Shown: piece after piece, positions 54,504 through 63,272 of the stretch | Numbering within the stretch: the first letter of the stretch is position 1 | How the letters are laid out: the number at the start of each line of letters is the position of its first letter | Notes under the pieces: model-generated | The model's input: the letters and a program-made list of their open reading frames with translations, nothing else | Database searches by the model: none | What the model was told of the DNA's origin: nothing | Made by a program: the position numbers and the translations under genes | Source: Gammaproteobacteria bacterium | Lineage (GTDB): Bacteria > Pseudomonadota > Gammaproteobacteria > Pseudomonadales > JAUIET01 | Reading direction: 5' to 3' | Assembly (NCBI GenBank): GCA_030431775.1 | Contig: JAUIHW010000006.1 | Span: 104,003-168,002, forward strand | DNA: 64,000 nt

Positions 54504-56576
54504 TCAGTTTTCCAAGCGCAGAATAGCATCGACGGCTACCGCAGCTTCCTGGCCACAGACCAGGGGGTTAACTTCCAATTCCAGTAATTTATCGGCCTGA
54601 GCTTCGGCGCAGGCTGCGATGGCCAGCACAGCATTCACCACGCTCTCCAGGTTGGCAGCGGGCTTTGCCCGATAGCCCTCCAGTAAGGGATAGCACCGCA
54701 GTTGTCGTAAGGCAGTGAGGATGGCTGGCGCGGATGTGGGAAGCAGTTGGGTTGAACTGTCGCTCATCAGTTCGGTGCTGATTCCCCCGGCAGCGATCGT
54801 CAGAACCAGCAGACCGCTTGCATCCCGGGTGATGCCCACGAGCAGTTCCACAAGCGAATCATCCACCATAGTTTCAACCAGCAGGCCCTGATACTCCCCT
54901 TGCAGACGCTCATGCAAATCAAGCGCTGCCGTCCTTAGCTCATCGGCCGACTGCAGATTGAGCAGCACCGCACCCTGTTCGCTCTTGTGCGCCAAGCCTT
55001 GGGCTTTCAAAACACAAGGGTATTGCAGAGTATCCACGCTGAGCAACAATGCTTCGTGATTATCAAAAAACTGCGCGCCAGGCGTGCTCACACCGAAGCG
55101 GGTCAGTGCCTGCTTCGCAGCAAACTCAGACAACAGAGTCGTCTCGACTTTCTGCTGCTCGCGTCGCGGCCTTGCAACTAGCAGCCCGGCTCGCAATTCG
55201 CTGGCTGCTAACTCACCCGCCCTTGCAGCCGCCGCGATTGCCCGCAGGCCAATATCTATACCCGACAATGGAACACACCCTGCCTCTATGATTTTCTGCG
55301 CAAGTGACTCCGGCATACAGTCAGCTATACTGGACGCCACAGCAACCGCACCGTTTGCCTGCTGGCTGGCTTGTGAAATGGCTTCGATGGCACACTCCCA
55401 GGCGGCCGGATCACAGAGATCGCTCCGTGGCACATCCAGCACGAATACGGTCATCGCAGCTGGAGTACCGGTCACTGCGCTAAAACAGCGCGCCATGGTT
55501 GCAACATCACCCCAAATATAGGTGTGATAATCAAGTGGATTGGCAATGGCAACCAGCGGCCCCAGGCAGTCACTGAGTTCCGTTCGTACTGCCTCGGAAA
55601 ATGGCTTGTATTGCAATTCCAGAGCATCCCCAGTGTCGGCCATCAATGCCGCTTCCCCTCCGGAACAGCTTACCGAGTTGATACTGCTGTTCTCCAGAGG
55701 ACCATAATGATGCAGAATATTCAGCGTATCCAGCAGTACATCAAGGCTGTGTACTTCCACTATACCCAAGCGCTGCAGTAGCGCACTACTGGCCGCCTCG
55801 CTGCCAGCTAATGATGCCGTGTGGCTAACATTCGCTATACGCGCTGCCATCGATTTACCCGACTTCAGCGCCACCAGCGATTTACCGAGCCCACGCGCGT
55901 GCGCCGCCAACGCTTGGAAGGACGCAACATCACCGAAACCTTCAAGATAAAAGCCGACTGCAGTGACCCGCTCATCGTCCAGCACCGCCGCTGCAATGGT
56001 TGCGACATCGGTTTGCGCCTGATTGCCGGCAGTCAGCAGGTAGGCAATCGGCAGCCCGCGTTGCTGCATGGTCAGGTTCAGAGCAATATTGGACGACTGG
56101 GCAATAATGGCAACACCACGTTCTACGGTACGCCCACCGTGCTCGTCAGGCCACAGCGGCACAGTATCAAGATAGTTAATCAGCCCATAGCAGTTTGGAC
56201 CCAGAATGGGCATATCACCCGCGGCTTTCAAAAGTTGTTGCTGCAATTCGGCTCCACGGCTGTCTTCCGCTTCACTTTCCAGAAAGCCGGACGCAAAACA
56301 AACCGCACCGCCCGCTCCCTTGGCCGCCAGGCGACCGACAAGATCTATCGTAAGCTCACGATTAACCCCAACAAAACTGGCGTCGGGTGCTGCCGGAAGG
56401 TCATCAACGTGCTGGTAACAGGGCAGGCCACACAGTCGGTCACGGTTTGGATTAACCGGCCAAAGCTGCCCGGAATAACCGGCCTTTTGCAGCTGTTTAA
56501 CCACATTGGCCGCCCAGCCACCACCGAACACCGCGATGCTTTGTGGCCGCAGAAGGCGAGACAGCTTACCGCCCAT
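54504..56576 (-). CDS. ADP-forming-type acyl-CoA synthetase (CoA ligase)
   Basis: A 690-residue fusion of the alpha and beta parts of NDP-forming acyl-CoA synthetases. The CoA-binding domain (about 1-125, with LGPNCYGLINY) is followed by the ligase domains, which contain SHTASLAGS with the phospho-His. An ATP-grasp domain (about 470-690) has KAQGLAHKSEQGAV. In the operon it takes the place that an AMP-forming CaiC or a CoA transferase has in other carnitine loci, so it may add CoA to gamma-butyrobetaine/crotonobetaine or recover ATP from carnitinyl-CoA. This role is inferred from context. The gene starts 5 bp after the dehydrogenase stop. Confidence 0.85.
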   Translation of the reverse strand: MGGKLSRLLRPQSIAVFGGGWAANVVKQLQKAGYSGQLWPVNPNRDRLCGLPCYQHVDDLPAAPDASFVGVNRELTIDLVGRLAAKGAGGAVCFASGFLESEAEDSRGAELQQQLLKAAGDMPILGPNCYGLINYLDTVPLWPDEHGGRTVERGVAIIAQSSNIALNLTMQQRGLPIAYLLTAGNQAQTDVATIAAAVLDDERVTAVGFYLEGFGDVASFQALAAHARGLGKSLVALKSGKSMAARIANVSHTASLAGSEAASSALLQRLGIVEVHSLDVLLDTLNILHHYGPLENSSINSVSCSGGEAALMADTGDALELQYKPFSEAVRTELSDCLGPLVAIANPLDYHTYIWGDVATMARCFSAVTGTPAAMTVFVLDVPRSDLCDPAAWECAIEAISQASQQANGAVAVASSIADCMPESLAQKIIEAGCVPLSGIDIGLRAIAAAARAGELAASELRAGLLVARPRREQQKVETTLLSEFAAKQALTRFGVSTPGAQFFDNHEALLLSVDTLQYPCVLKAQGLAHKSEQGAVLLNLQSADELRTAALDLHERLQGEYQGLLVETMVDDSLVELLVGITRDASGLLVLTIAAGGISTELMSDSSTQLLPTSAPAILTALRQLRCYPLLEGYRAKPAANLESVVNAVLAIAACAEAQADKLLELEVNPLVCGQEAAVAVDAILRLEN

Positions 56577-56581
56577 GTTGG

Positions 56582-57745
56582 TCAGGCGCCTAAGGGCCGC
56601 AACAGTGCCCTGGAAATAATATGGCGTTGAATCTCAGAAGTCCCCTCCCAGATTCGTTCAATCCTCGCATCCCGCCAGATTCGCTCCAGCGGCAACTCAT
56701 CCATCAGGCCCATTCCGCCATGAATCTGGATCGCTTCATCAGCAACGTAGGCCAGCATTTCGCTTGCTTTGAGTTTGGCCATGGCCATATCGGAATCGGT
56801 ACAGGTACCTTGATCAAACTTCCAACCGGCTTCCAAAGTCAGTAACTGCGCGGCTTTAATTTCGGTCGCCATATCCGCAAGCTTGAAGCTCACACCCTGA
56901 AACTTGCCAATTTTCTGGCCGAACTGCTCACGCTCAGCCGCCCAGGACACGGAGTGCTCCATAGCCCGCTCCGCACGACCGATGCAGGTGGCGGCAACCT
57001 GAAGACGGGTCGCGCCCAACCAATCGTTGGCCACTTCAAAGCCTTTATGCACCTCACCCAATATGTTTTCTGACGGTATCCGGCAGTTGTCAAACTCCAG
57101 AATCGCATTGGTATAGCCGCGGTGAGACACATTGTTGTAGCCGTCTCGAACGCTAAAGCCAGGGGTGCCTTTGTCAACAAAAAATGCGGTGATCAGCTTT
57201 TTCGGCCCGCGTGGCGTCTGTTCCTCACCAGTGGCCATAAAGCAGATGCTGAAATCGGCGATGTCGGCATGCGAGATAAAATGCTTGGTGCCATTCAGAA
57301 CCCAGTCACCTCCATCAGGCTTAGCCGTGGCTACCATGCCGCGCAAGTCTGACCCGGCGCCAGGCTCAGTCATGGCCAGGCAGTCCCAGGTTTCGCCACG
57401 CACGCAACGTGCCAGGTACTTTTCCCGTTGCTCAGGCGTGCCGGCACAGAGAATATTGGAAGGCCGGGCAACACAGGTCCAGTGCAGAGCGTAGTTGGCA
57501 CGACCCAGTTCACGCTCGTACAACAGCCAGGTCAGCGTATCCAGGCCGGCACCACCAAATTCCTCAGGAATATTCGCGGCATACAAGCCGGCTGCAATCG
57601 CTTTGCCTTGCAGCTCTCGCATCAGCTCGTGGTCGAGCACTCCGGTCCGCTCGATTTCTGCTTCATGCGGGTACAGTTCCTGCTCGACAAATCGCCGTGT
57701 TGTGTCGACGATCATCTGCTGTTCTTCAGTCAATTCAAAATGCAT
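56582..57745 (-). CDS. Acyl-CoA dehydrogenase (candidate gamma-butyrobetainyl-CoA dehydrogenase)
   Basis: A 387-residue FAD enzyme of normal length. The signatures are AMTEPGAGSDLRG and a QIHGGMGLMDELPLERIWRDARI segment with the C-terminal WEGTSEIQRHIISR. No obvious catalytic Glu in the common Y-E-G position can be stated with certainty. Acyl-CoA dehydrogenases put a double bond between C2 and C3; between a CaiD homologue and a carnitine dehydrogenase, gamma-butyrobetainyl-CoA to crotonobetainyl-CoA is the natural guess. It has 2-5 bp spacing to both neighbours. Confidence 0.87.
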   Translation of the reverse strand: MHFELTEEQQMIVDTTRRFVEQELYPHEAEIERTGVLDHELMRELQGKAIAAGLYAANIPEEFGGAGLDTLTWLLYERELGRANYALHWTCVARPSNILCAGTPEQREKYLARCVRGETWDCLAMTEPGAGSDLRGMVATAKPDGGDWVLNGTKHFISHADIADFSICFMATGEEQTPRGPKKLITAFFVDKGTPGFSVRDGYNNVSHRGYTNAILEFDNCRIPSENILGEVHKGFEVANDWLGATRLQVAATCIGRAERAMEHSVSWAAEREQFGQKIGKFQGVSFKLADMATEIKAAQLLTLEAGWKFDQGTCTDSDMAMAKLKASEMLAYVADEAIQIHGGMGLMDELPLERIWRDARIERIWEGTSEIQRHIISRALLRPLGA

Positions 57746-57747
57746 GT

Positions 57748-59175
57748 TTATCCTCCAACATAATCCGGAACCGGGAGACCGTTATGGGCGGCAGCCAGTT
57801 GCTCGACGGCCGCTAACACTTCTGGCGTGGGCTCTGATGACCGGCGGGTTTCCAGATTAACGTGAATCAACATCTGCTCGTCAGTACAGAGCAGCCGGCC
57901 GTCGGCGTGACACATTTCATGCAGCAAACGCAGTTTTTTGCCCTGCCCGAGCAGCACCTGGCTGCGGACTACAATACTGTCACCAGCGCAGGTTTCTTCG
58001 ATATAACGGATGCGGTTTTCTACCGTGAAATAACTATTGCCGCCTGCGACATAATCCAGGTCAGCGCCTACGGCCGCCATCACCGCATCGGCCGCGTCGG
58101 AAAACACCTGTCCATACCGACTTTCATTCATATGTCCGTTGTAGTCCGTCCAATCAATCGGTATCACCCGGCGCACCGAGATCAATGGCCCATCAGCCGC
58201 TGGCTTCAATTCAGCGGCCAAGCGGTGATCAAACCGGTTCAGCAGCTGCCCGGCTGCCCAATCGCGAGGCTTCAGGGCGCGCAGGATGCTGACCAGATTA
58301 TCGTCGCGCAGCCGTTCCAGTTCGCGAATGCTGTATTGCCCCGACTGCTGGTCGGATTGCGTTGCGATCGCGTCAATCAGCGAATCGTTAAGCTCAGGCA
58401 CATCCATTAACTTGGTCCAGGGCCATTTTAGCGCCGGGCCGAACTGGGCAATAAAATGCGCCATGCCCTGCTCGCCGCCGGCTACGCGATAGGTCTCAAA
58501 CATTCCCATTTGCGCCCAGCGCAAGCCGAAGCCGTACCGGATTGCGTCGTCAATTTCCTCAGTAGTCGCGATGCCATCGTTAATCATCCACAAGCCCTCA
58601 CGCCACACGGCCTCGAGCAGCCGATCGGCAATGTGTGCGTCAATCTCCTGTCTGACATGCAACGGGAACATGCCTACCCCGCGCAGGTGTTCGCTGGCCC
58701 GGGCAACGGTCGAAGAGTCACCAACCAGCTCCACCAACGGCAACAGGTAAACGGGATTAAATGGGTGGGCTACCAGCAGCTGTTGTGGGCGTTTCAGCTG
58801 CTGGTTCAACTCAGACGGTTTGAAACCGGAAGTCGAGGAACCAATCACTGCGTCTTCATCACTGTGCAGCTGTATGTCGGCGAGCAGGCGCTGTTTCAGG
58901 TCCAGTCGTTCAGGTGCGCTTTCCTGAATCCAGTTTGCACCTGCTACGGCATCACGCAGTTCGCTGCAAAAACGAAGCTTGCCTTCAGCGGGCAGCTCGT
59001 GCTCGTACAAGCCGGGTGTGGAGCGGCGCGCATTGGTCAGCACTTCATTGAGCTTGCGTTCGGCCGCCGGGTCCGGATCGACCACATTGACATCCCAGCC
59101 ATGCAACAGAAAACGTGCCGCCCAACCGCCGCCGATGACACCGCCACCGACAACAGCGGCCAAGCAACGGGTCAT
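57748..59175 (-). CDS. cdhA: L-carnitine dehydrogenase fused to thioesterase (CdhA-CdhB)
   Basis: A 475-residue fusion. Residues 1-315 form an HCDH-type dehydrogenase with Rossmann motif VGGGVIGGGWAARF, IQESAPERL and AHPFNPVYLLPLVE. Residues from about 333 form a hotdog thioesterase with DWTDYNGHMNESRY. In P. aeruginosa these are the separate proteins CdhA (carnitine to 3-dehydrocarnitine, NAD) and CdhB (betainyl-CoA thioesterase); fused forms are known in other Proteobacteria. The start overlaps the cdhC stop by 4 bp. Both activities flank the cleavage step of CdhC. Confidence 0.9.
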   Translation of the reverse strand: MTRCLAAVVGGGVIGGGWAARFLLHGWDVNVVDPDPAAERKLNEVLTNARRSTPGLYEHELPAEGKLRFCSELRDAVAGANWIQESAPERLDLKQRLLADIQLHSDEDAVIGSSTSGFKPSELNQQLKRPQQLLVAHPFNPVYLLPLVELVGDSSTVARASEHLRGVGMFPLHVRQEIDAHIADRLLEAVWREGLWMINDGIATTEEIDDAIRYGFGLRWAQMGMFETYRVAGGEQGMAHFIAQFGPALKWPWTKLMDVPELNDSLIDAIATQSDQQSGQYSIRELERLRDDNLVSILRALKPRDWAAGQLLNRFDHRLAAELKPAADGPLISVRRVIPIDWTDYNGHMNESRYGQVFSDAADAVMAAVGADLDYVAGGNSYFTVENRIRYIEETCAGDSIVVRSQVLLGQGKKLRLLHEMCHADGRLLCTDEQMLIHVNLETRRSSEPTPEVLAAVEQLAAAHNGLPVPDYVGG

Positions 59176-60080
59176 CGCGGTGCCCGCTTGGTGAGTTGCA
59201 ATCTCTCGCGGACTGCTTGCGGGCCCATGATCTCGGCCCCCATAGTTTCAATGATGGTGACGGCGCGCTCCACCAGCGCCTCATTGGTAGCTGGCACACC
59301 TTTGCCCAGCCACAGGTTATCTTCCAGCCCGACCCTGACGTTGCCACCGGCCAGAATCGCGGCGGCAACGTAGGGCAACTCGTTGCGGCCGAGCGAAAAC
59401 GCCGACCAGTTCCAGTCTGCCGGCACATTATTCACCATGGCCATGAAGGTATTCAGATCGTCCGGCGCTCCCCAGGGTACGCCCATACACAGTTGCACCA
59501 GCGCGGGACTTTTCAGCACTCCGTCAGTGACCAACTGCTTTGCCAGCCAAAGATGGCCGGTATCAAAAGCCTCGATTTCCGGTTGCACGCCAAACTCGGT
59601 CATCATGCGCCCCATTGCCTCCAGCATGCCGGGCGTGTTGGTCATTACGTAGTCGGCTTCGGCGAAGTTCATTGTGCCGCAATCCAGAGTACAGATTTCC
59701 GGGAGACATTCGGCGACATGCTCCATACGTTCTTCCGCACTGACCATGTCGGTGCCTTCCACAAGGGGCAATGGCTGGGAGGGCGGACCAAAGGTCAAAT
59801 CACCACCCATGCCGGCGGTCAAGTTGATCACCACATCAACCTCTGCGTCGCGAATCCGATCCACCACCTCACGATAGAGGCTGGGCGCCCGAGCTGGCGC
59901 CCCACTCTCCGGGTCCCGCACATGACAATGCACAATGGCAGCACCGGCTTTCGCCGCGGCTATGGCGCTGTTTGCAATTTGCTCTGGTGAGCGAGGTACA
60001 TTGGGATTACGGTCCTGGGTTCCGCCGGAACCGGTGACCGCGCAGGTGATAAACACCTTGCGATTCATCTGTAGTGGCAT
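59172..60080 (-). CDS. cdhC: BKACE-family dehydrocarnitine cleavage enzyme
   Basis: A 302-residue beta-keto acid cleavage enzyme: KVFITCAVTGSGGTQDRNPNVP near the N terminus, the metal-binding VHCHVRDPESG, NLTAGMGGDLTFG and QLCMGVPWGAPDD. Such enzymes transfer a beta-keto acid fragment to acetyl-CoA; the carnitine member splits 3-dehydrocarnitine with acetyl-CoA into acetoacetate and betainyl-CoA. The ATG at 60080 has GGAG 7-8 bp upstream and is preferred to the long ORF from 60161. It is the first gene of the operon and divergent from cdhR. Confidence 0.92.
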   Translation of the reverse strand: MPLQMNRKVFITCAVTGSGGTQDRNPNVPRSPEQIANSAIAAAKAGAAIVHCHVRDPESGAPARAPSLYREVVDRIRDAEVDVVINLTAGMGGDLTFGPPSQPLPLVEGTDMVSAEERMEHVAECLPEICTLDCGTMNFAEADYVMTNTPGMLEAMGRMMTEFGVQPEIEAFDTGHLWLAKQLVTDGVLKSPALVQLCMGVPWGAPDDLNTFMAMVNNVPADWNWSAFSLGRNELPYVAAAILAGGNVRVGLEDNLWLGKGVPATNEALVERAVTIIETMGAEIMGPQAVRERLQLTKRAPR

Positions 60081-60133
60081 CTGTTTTCTCCGCATTGGCT
60101 TGCGCAGAGTGTGCCAGTTCGCTACAGTCACGA

Positions 60134-60178
60134 TTGACATATTTCGTGCTATTTTTTGCATTTATCGTATTTTGTGCA
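60134..60178. promoter_or_regulatory. cdhC-cdhR divergent control region
   Basis: The 101-bp gap has a consensus -35 TTGACA at 60134-60139 towards cdhR but no good -10 at 16-18 bp, which fits an activator-dependent promoter. Two imperfect direct repeats follow, TCGTGCTATTTTTTGCA (60144-60160) and TCGTATTTTGTGCAA (60165-60179). They are candidates for the AraC-type regulator encoded next door. Confidence 0.4.
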
Positions 60179-60181
60179 AAC

Positions 60182-61135
60182 GTGAAGATCTCTATTCTGC
60201 TGATGCCGCAGGCATCTCTCCTCAGCTTTGCAGCCGTACTTGACCCGTTACGAGCGGCCAATCGTTTGGCCGCTGAACCAGTGTTCGACTGGCAACTGTT
60301 ATCCCCAGATGGCGAGCCGGTTGAGTTGACCTGCGGTATCAGTATCAGCGTCGATGCAGCATTGTCCGGCAAGGAAAGAGGCGACCTGCTTCTGATAGTC
60401 GCAGCATTCAATCCATTGCAACACGCCAGCCGGTCGGTGCTGCAAAAACTGAACCACGCGGTACAAGGCTTCCCGGTCGTGGCCGGCGTTGAATCCGGCA
60501 GTTGGCTGTTGGCCCGCGCCGGGCTGGTCAGCCAGCGCGCCATCACGACGCACTGGGAAGAACGCGAAGAGCTGCACAATGCATTTCCGACGATTGATCT
60601 GCGGCCCGACCGCTACGTCATAGACGGCAGAATCTGGACCGCGGGTGGCGCGTCACCGGCTCTGGATATGATGCTGCACTTTATCCGCCAGACCCAACAC
60701 GCCTCGCTGGCCATTGATGTGGCCAGCGTATTCATTTACGACGAGGCACACTCGGCTACTGATGCCCAACCAAACCTGTCGTTTGGTCGCCTGGAGTCAC
60801 TGGAACCGCGGGTGGCGGCTGCAGCGAGGTTAATGGAAAAGCATATTGAAGAGCCAATCGGTATCGATGCGATCTGCCGGCGGCTAAAGATCTCGCGCAA
60901 AACCCTGGAACTGTTATTCCGCCGCCACCTTAAGGAAACGCCCGCGGCCTACTACCGCCGTATACGGCTGCAGGTGGCGCACAAGCTGCTGCGCGACTCA
61001 CTCCAGGAGCTCCAGGAGATCAGTGTGCGCTGCGGCTTTAACAGTCAGTCAGCGTTCTCGCGAGCCTTCAAGCGCGCCTATGGATGCGCACCGCAGAGCC
61101 TGCGTAAGCACACGACGAACCCGACACGGGCATAA
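60182..61135 (+). CDS. cdhR: GlxA-family AraC regulator (CdhR-like)
   Basis: A 317-residue regulator with an N-terminal DJ-1/GATase1-like sensor domain (about 1-175; ILLMPQASLLSFAAVLDPL) and a C-terminal pair of AraC helix-turn-helices (about 215-310; RLKISRKTLELLFRRH and ISVRCGFNSQSAFSRAFKR). In P. aeruginosa the same type, CdhR, activates the carnitine operon. The GTG at 60182 begins exactly at the domain; longer starts read through the promoter and overlap cdhC. Divergence from cdhC and the domain type support the name. Confidence 0.85.
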   Translation: MKISILLMPQASLLSFAAVLDPLRAANRLAAEPVFDWQLLSPDGEPVELTCGISISVDAALSGKERGDLLLIVAAFNPLQHASRSVLQKLNHAVQGFPVVAGVESGSWLLARAGLVSQRAITTHWEEREELHNAFPTIDLRPDRYVIDGRIWTAGGASPALDMMLHFIRQTQHASLAIDVASVFIYDEAHSATDAQPNLSFGRLESLEPRVAAAARLMEKHIEEPIGIDAICRRLKISRKTLELLFRRHLKETPAAYYRRIRLQVAHKLLRDSLQELQEISVRCGFNSQSAFSRAFKRAYGCAPQSLRKHTTNPTRA

Positions 61136-61188
61136 CTCCGGGTGGTGCTTGCGCTATAATGCTGGGCTTTTTTACGCCCGAGGTCCTA

Positions 61189-62322
61189 ATGTCTGCCAAT
61201 TTCGCTGTTCCTGCACCGTTTAATCCACCCCGCCGTACTCTGATGGGCCCTGGCCCGTCAGATGTGTATCCGTCAGTGCTACAGGCATTGGCCAAACCCA
61301 CCATTGGTCACCTTGACCCCTTATTCATCCAGATGATGGATGAACTAAAGAGCATGCTGCAGCAGGTACTTCGTACGGACAACGCCATGACCAGCGCCAT
61401 ATCTGCTCCAGGCTCGGCTGGCATGGAAGCCTGTTTCAGCAACCTGGTGGAACCGGGCGACACTGTGCTGGTGTGTGTTAATGGGGTTTTCGGCACGCGC
61501 ATGCTGGAGAATGTGGAACGTTGTGGCGGCAACGCTGTCGTGGTGAACGATGACTGGGGTAAGGCCGTCGATCCGCAAAAAGTCGAGGATGCACTAAAAC
61601 AGAACCCGAATGTTCGAATCGTCGCTTTCGTGCACGCCGAAACCTCCACCGGAGCACGCTCGGACGCCAAAACCCTGTGCGCCCTGGCCAAGCAGCACAA
61701 TTGCCTGAGCATTGTAGATACCGTGACATCTCTCGGCGGTATCGAGTTACTGGTTGATGACTGGGGCATTGATGCGCTGTATTCCGGCAGCCAGAAATGC
61801 CTGTCCTGCGTGCCCGGCTTGTCTCCGGTATCCTTCAGTGCCGCCGCCGTGGACAAAATTCAAAGCCGTACCAGTAAGGTACAAAGCTGGTTTCTAGACC
61901 AAACGCTGCTGATGGCTTACTGGGCCGGCGATGGTAAACGAAGCTACCACCACACCGCCCCGGTCAATGCGCTGTATGGTCTGCACGAAGCATTGCGCCT
62001 GCTCTGCGAAGAAGGCCTTGAGAATGCCTGGCAACGCCATACTGAGCGCCATCTTGAGCTCCGTGCCGGGCTCGAGGCCATGGGCCTGCAATTTGTCGTC
62101 GAAGAAAGCAGCCGCCTACCGCAGCTTAATACCGTCTACATTCCCGACGGCGTCGACGATGCGCAAGTGCGCAGCACGCTGCTCAATGAGTACAACCTGG
62201 AAATCGGCGCCGGCCTGGGTGAGTTCGCCGGCAAGGCCTGGCGTATCGGCCTGATGGGTTACAGTGCCAACCGCGCCAATATCGCCTTGTGTCTCAAGGC
62301 GTTGTCTGAGGCGCTCGCATAG
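61189..62322 (+). CDS. Alanine/serine-glyoxylate aminotransferase family protein
   Basis: A 377-residue class V PLP enzyme: LMGPGPSDVYPSVL at the N terminus, SAPGSAGMEACFSNL around the cofactor phosphate, and the PLP lysine in SGSQKCLSCVPG. AGXT-type enzymes exchange glyoxylate and an amino acid to form glycine. The ATG at 61189 has GAGG 7-8 bp upstream; an in-frame ATG at 61159 is less likely. Glycine is the expected end product of betaine demethylation, so a pathway link is plausible but not shown. It starts 53 bp after cdhR. Confidence 0.87.
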   Translation: MSANFAVPAPFNPPRRTLMGPGPSDVYPSVLQALAKPTIGHLDPLFIQMMDELKSMLQQVLRTDNAMTSAISAPGSAGMEACFSNLVEPGDTVLVCVNGVFGTRMLENVERCGGNAVVVNDDWGKAVDPQKVEDALKQNPNVRIVAFVHAETSTGARSDAKTLCALAKQHNCLSIVDTVTSLGGIELLVDDWGIDALYSGSQKCLSCVPGLSPVSFSAAAVDKIQSRTSKVQSWFLDQTLLMAYWAGDGKRSYHHTAPVNALYGLHEALRLLCEEGLENAWQRHTERHLELRAGLEAMGLQFVVEESSRLPQLNTVYIPDGVDDAQVRSTLLNEYNLEIGAGLGEFAGKAWRIGLMGYSANRANIALCLKALSEALA

Positions 62323-62349
62323 ACATAACTAAGGCCCAACGCGCCGCCA

Positions 62350-63105
62350 TTAGCTGGCATAGTCCGCGCCCTGTTCATCCAGCATCATTTTTAATTGAGC
62401 GAAGTGATCGAACGCGGATTCCGCCAGCTCCTCCCAGGCCCGCGCTGTTTTCTCAGCGACATCATCGCTGAGTATATTCAGTGGCTGGCCACTGGCATAT
62501 GCCAACATCAGCGTCTTGCTGGCTCGCTCCAGGAAATACAGGTCTTCAAAGGCTTCGGCAACGGTCGCTGCCGCCGTGGTCACTCCGTGATTACCCATAA
62601 TCATTGATCTACACTGGCTAAACAGCTTGGCCAGCCGGTGTCCTTCCTCATCGTTATCAGCCATGCCGCCAAACTCGGAGTCAATGATCAGGCGGTTATG
62701 AAAACGTGCGGTATTCTGATCAATGGCTTTCAGGCTGGGATCTTTCAGTGTCGCCAGCGCAGTTGTGTAGGGCGGATGGCAATGCAACAGAACCTTCGCC
62801 TCCGGCAAGCTGCGGTGCAGATGAGAGTGAATACACCACGCGGTTGGGTCCGGGGCATTCGGACCTTCCAAAGACGCCTGGTCGTCCACATCCAGCAGCA
62901 GAAGATCGCTCGCCCGAATGCGCGAAAAATGCCGCCACTTCGGGTTCATCAGAAATTGCTTGCCGTCATCAGATACCGCCACACTGAAGTGATTGCCAAC
63001 CGACTCGTGCCAGTCAAAATGCACGGCCAGACGAAAGCAGGCCGCCAGGTCCACTCTGAGCTGCCACTCCCGTTGGTCACCCTGCGCACGCTGTATAGCT
63101 TTCAT
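62350..63105 (-). CDS. Class II aldolase/adducin family protein
   Basis: A 251-residue protein. The metal-binding HCHP motif lies in VLLHCHPPYTTAL; with the preceding HSHLHRSL and the later MIMGNHGVTTAA it matches the class II aldolase/adducin fold. Family activities include fuculose-phosphate aldolase and epimerase, and many members act on unknown short keto acids. It converges on the aminotransferase gene with a 27-bp gap and is divergent from the terminal hydroxylase-like gene. Confidence 0.85.
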   Translation of the reverse strand: MKAIQRAQGDQREWQLRVDLAACFRLAVHFDWHESVGNHFSVAVSDDGKQFLMNPKWRHFSRIRASDLLLLDVDDQASLEGPNAPDPTAWCIHSHLHRSLPEAKVLLHCHPPYTTALATLKDPSLKAIDQNTARFHNRLIIDSEFGGMADNDEEGHRLAKLFSQCRSMIMGNHGVTTAAATVAEAFEDLYFLERASKTLMLAYASGQPLNILSDDVAEKTARAWEELAESAFDHFAQLKMMLDEQGADYAS

Positions 63106-63167
63106 AAAACTCTCAACAGTTTAGGTTAATGAGCCACATTCTAGCGGAATTCAATCCGTGAAACCTA

Positions 63168-63207
63168 TGGCTAAATAGCCACCAATGGCGGTGAGGGCTT
63201 GGCTATT
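63168..63207. promoter_or_regulatory. TGGCTA repeats in divergent gap (possible operator)
   Basis: Three copies of TGGCTA occur in 40 bp: direct at 63168-63173, inverted (TAGCCA) at 63176-63181 and direct at 63200-63205. The first two form TGGCTA-AA-TAGCCA, and the last two form an inverted repeat AATAGCCA / TGGCTATT. They lie in the 167-bp gap between the aldolase-like and hydroxylase-like genes, where a regulator would bind. Confidence 0.35.
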
Positions 63208-63272
63208 GGTATGATGGGATAGTATCGGTAAAAACCACGTCCATAGTTCGTCTGACAACTCCTGACAGCACC

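Noticed and set aside
55821..56630. 269-codon open frame antisense to the CoA ligase gene
   Set aside because: It lies inside a well supported gene; the sequence looks like translated antisense (many Arg, Gln, Thr) with no motif.
58456..59373. 305-codon open frame antisense to cdhA-cdhB and cdhC
   Set aside because: It overlaps two confidently assigned genes and has no recognisable domain.
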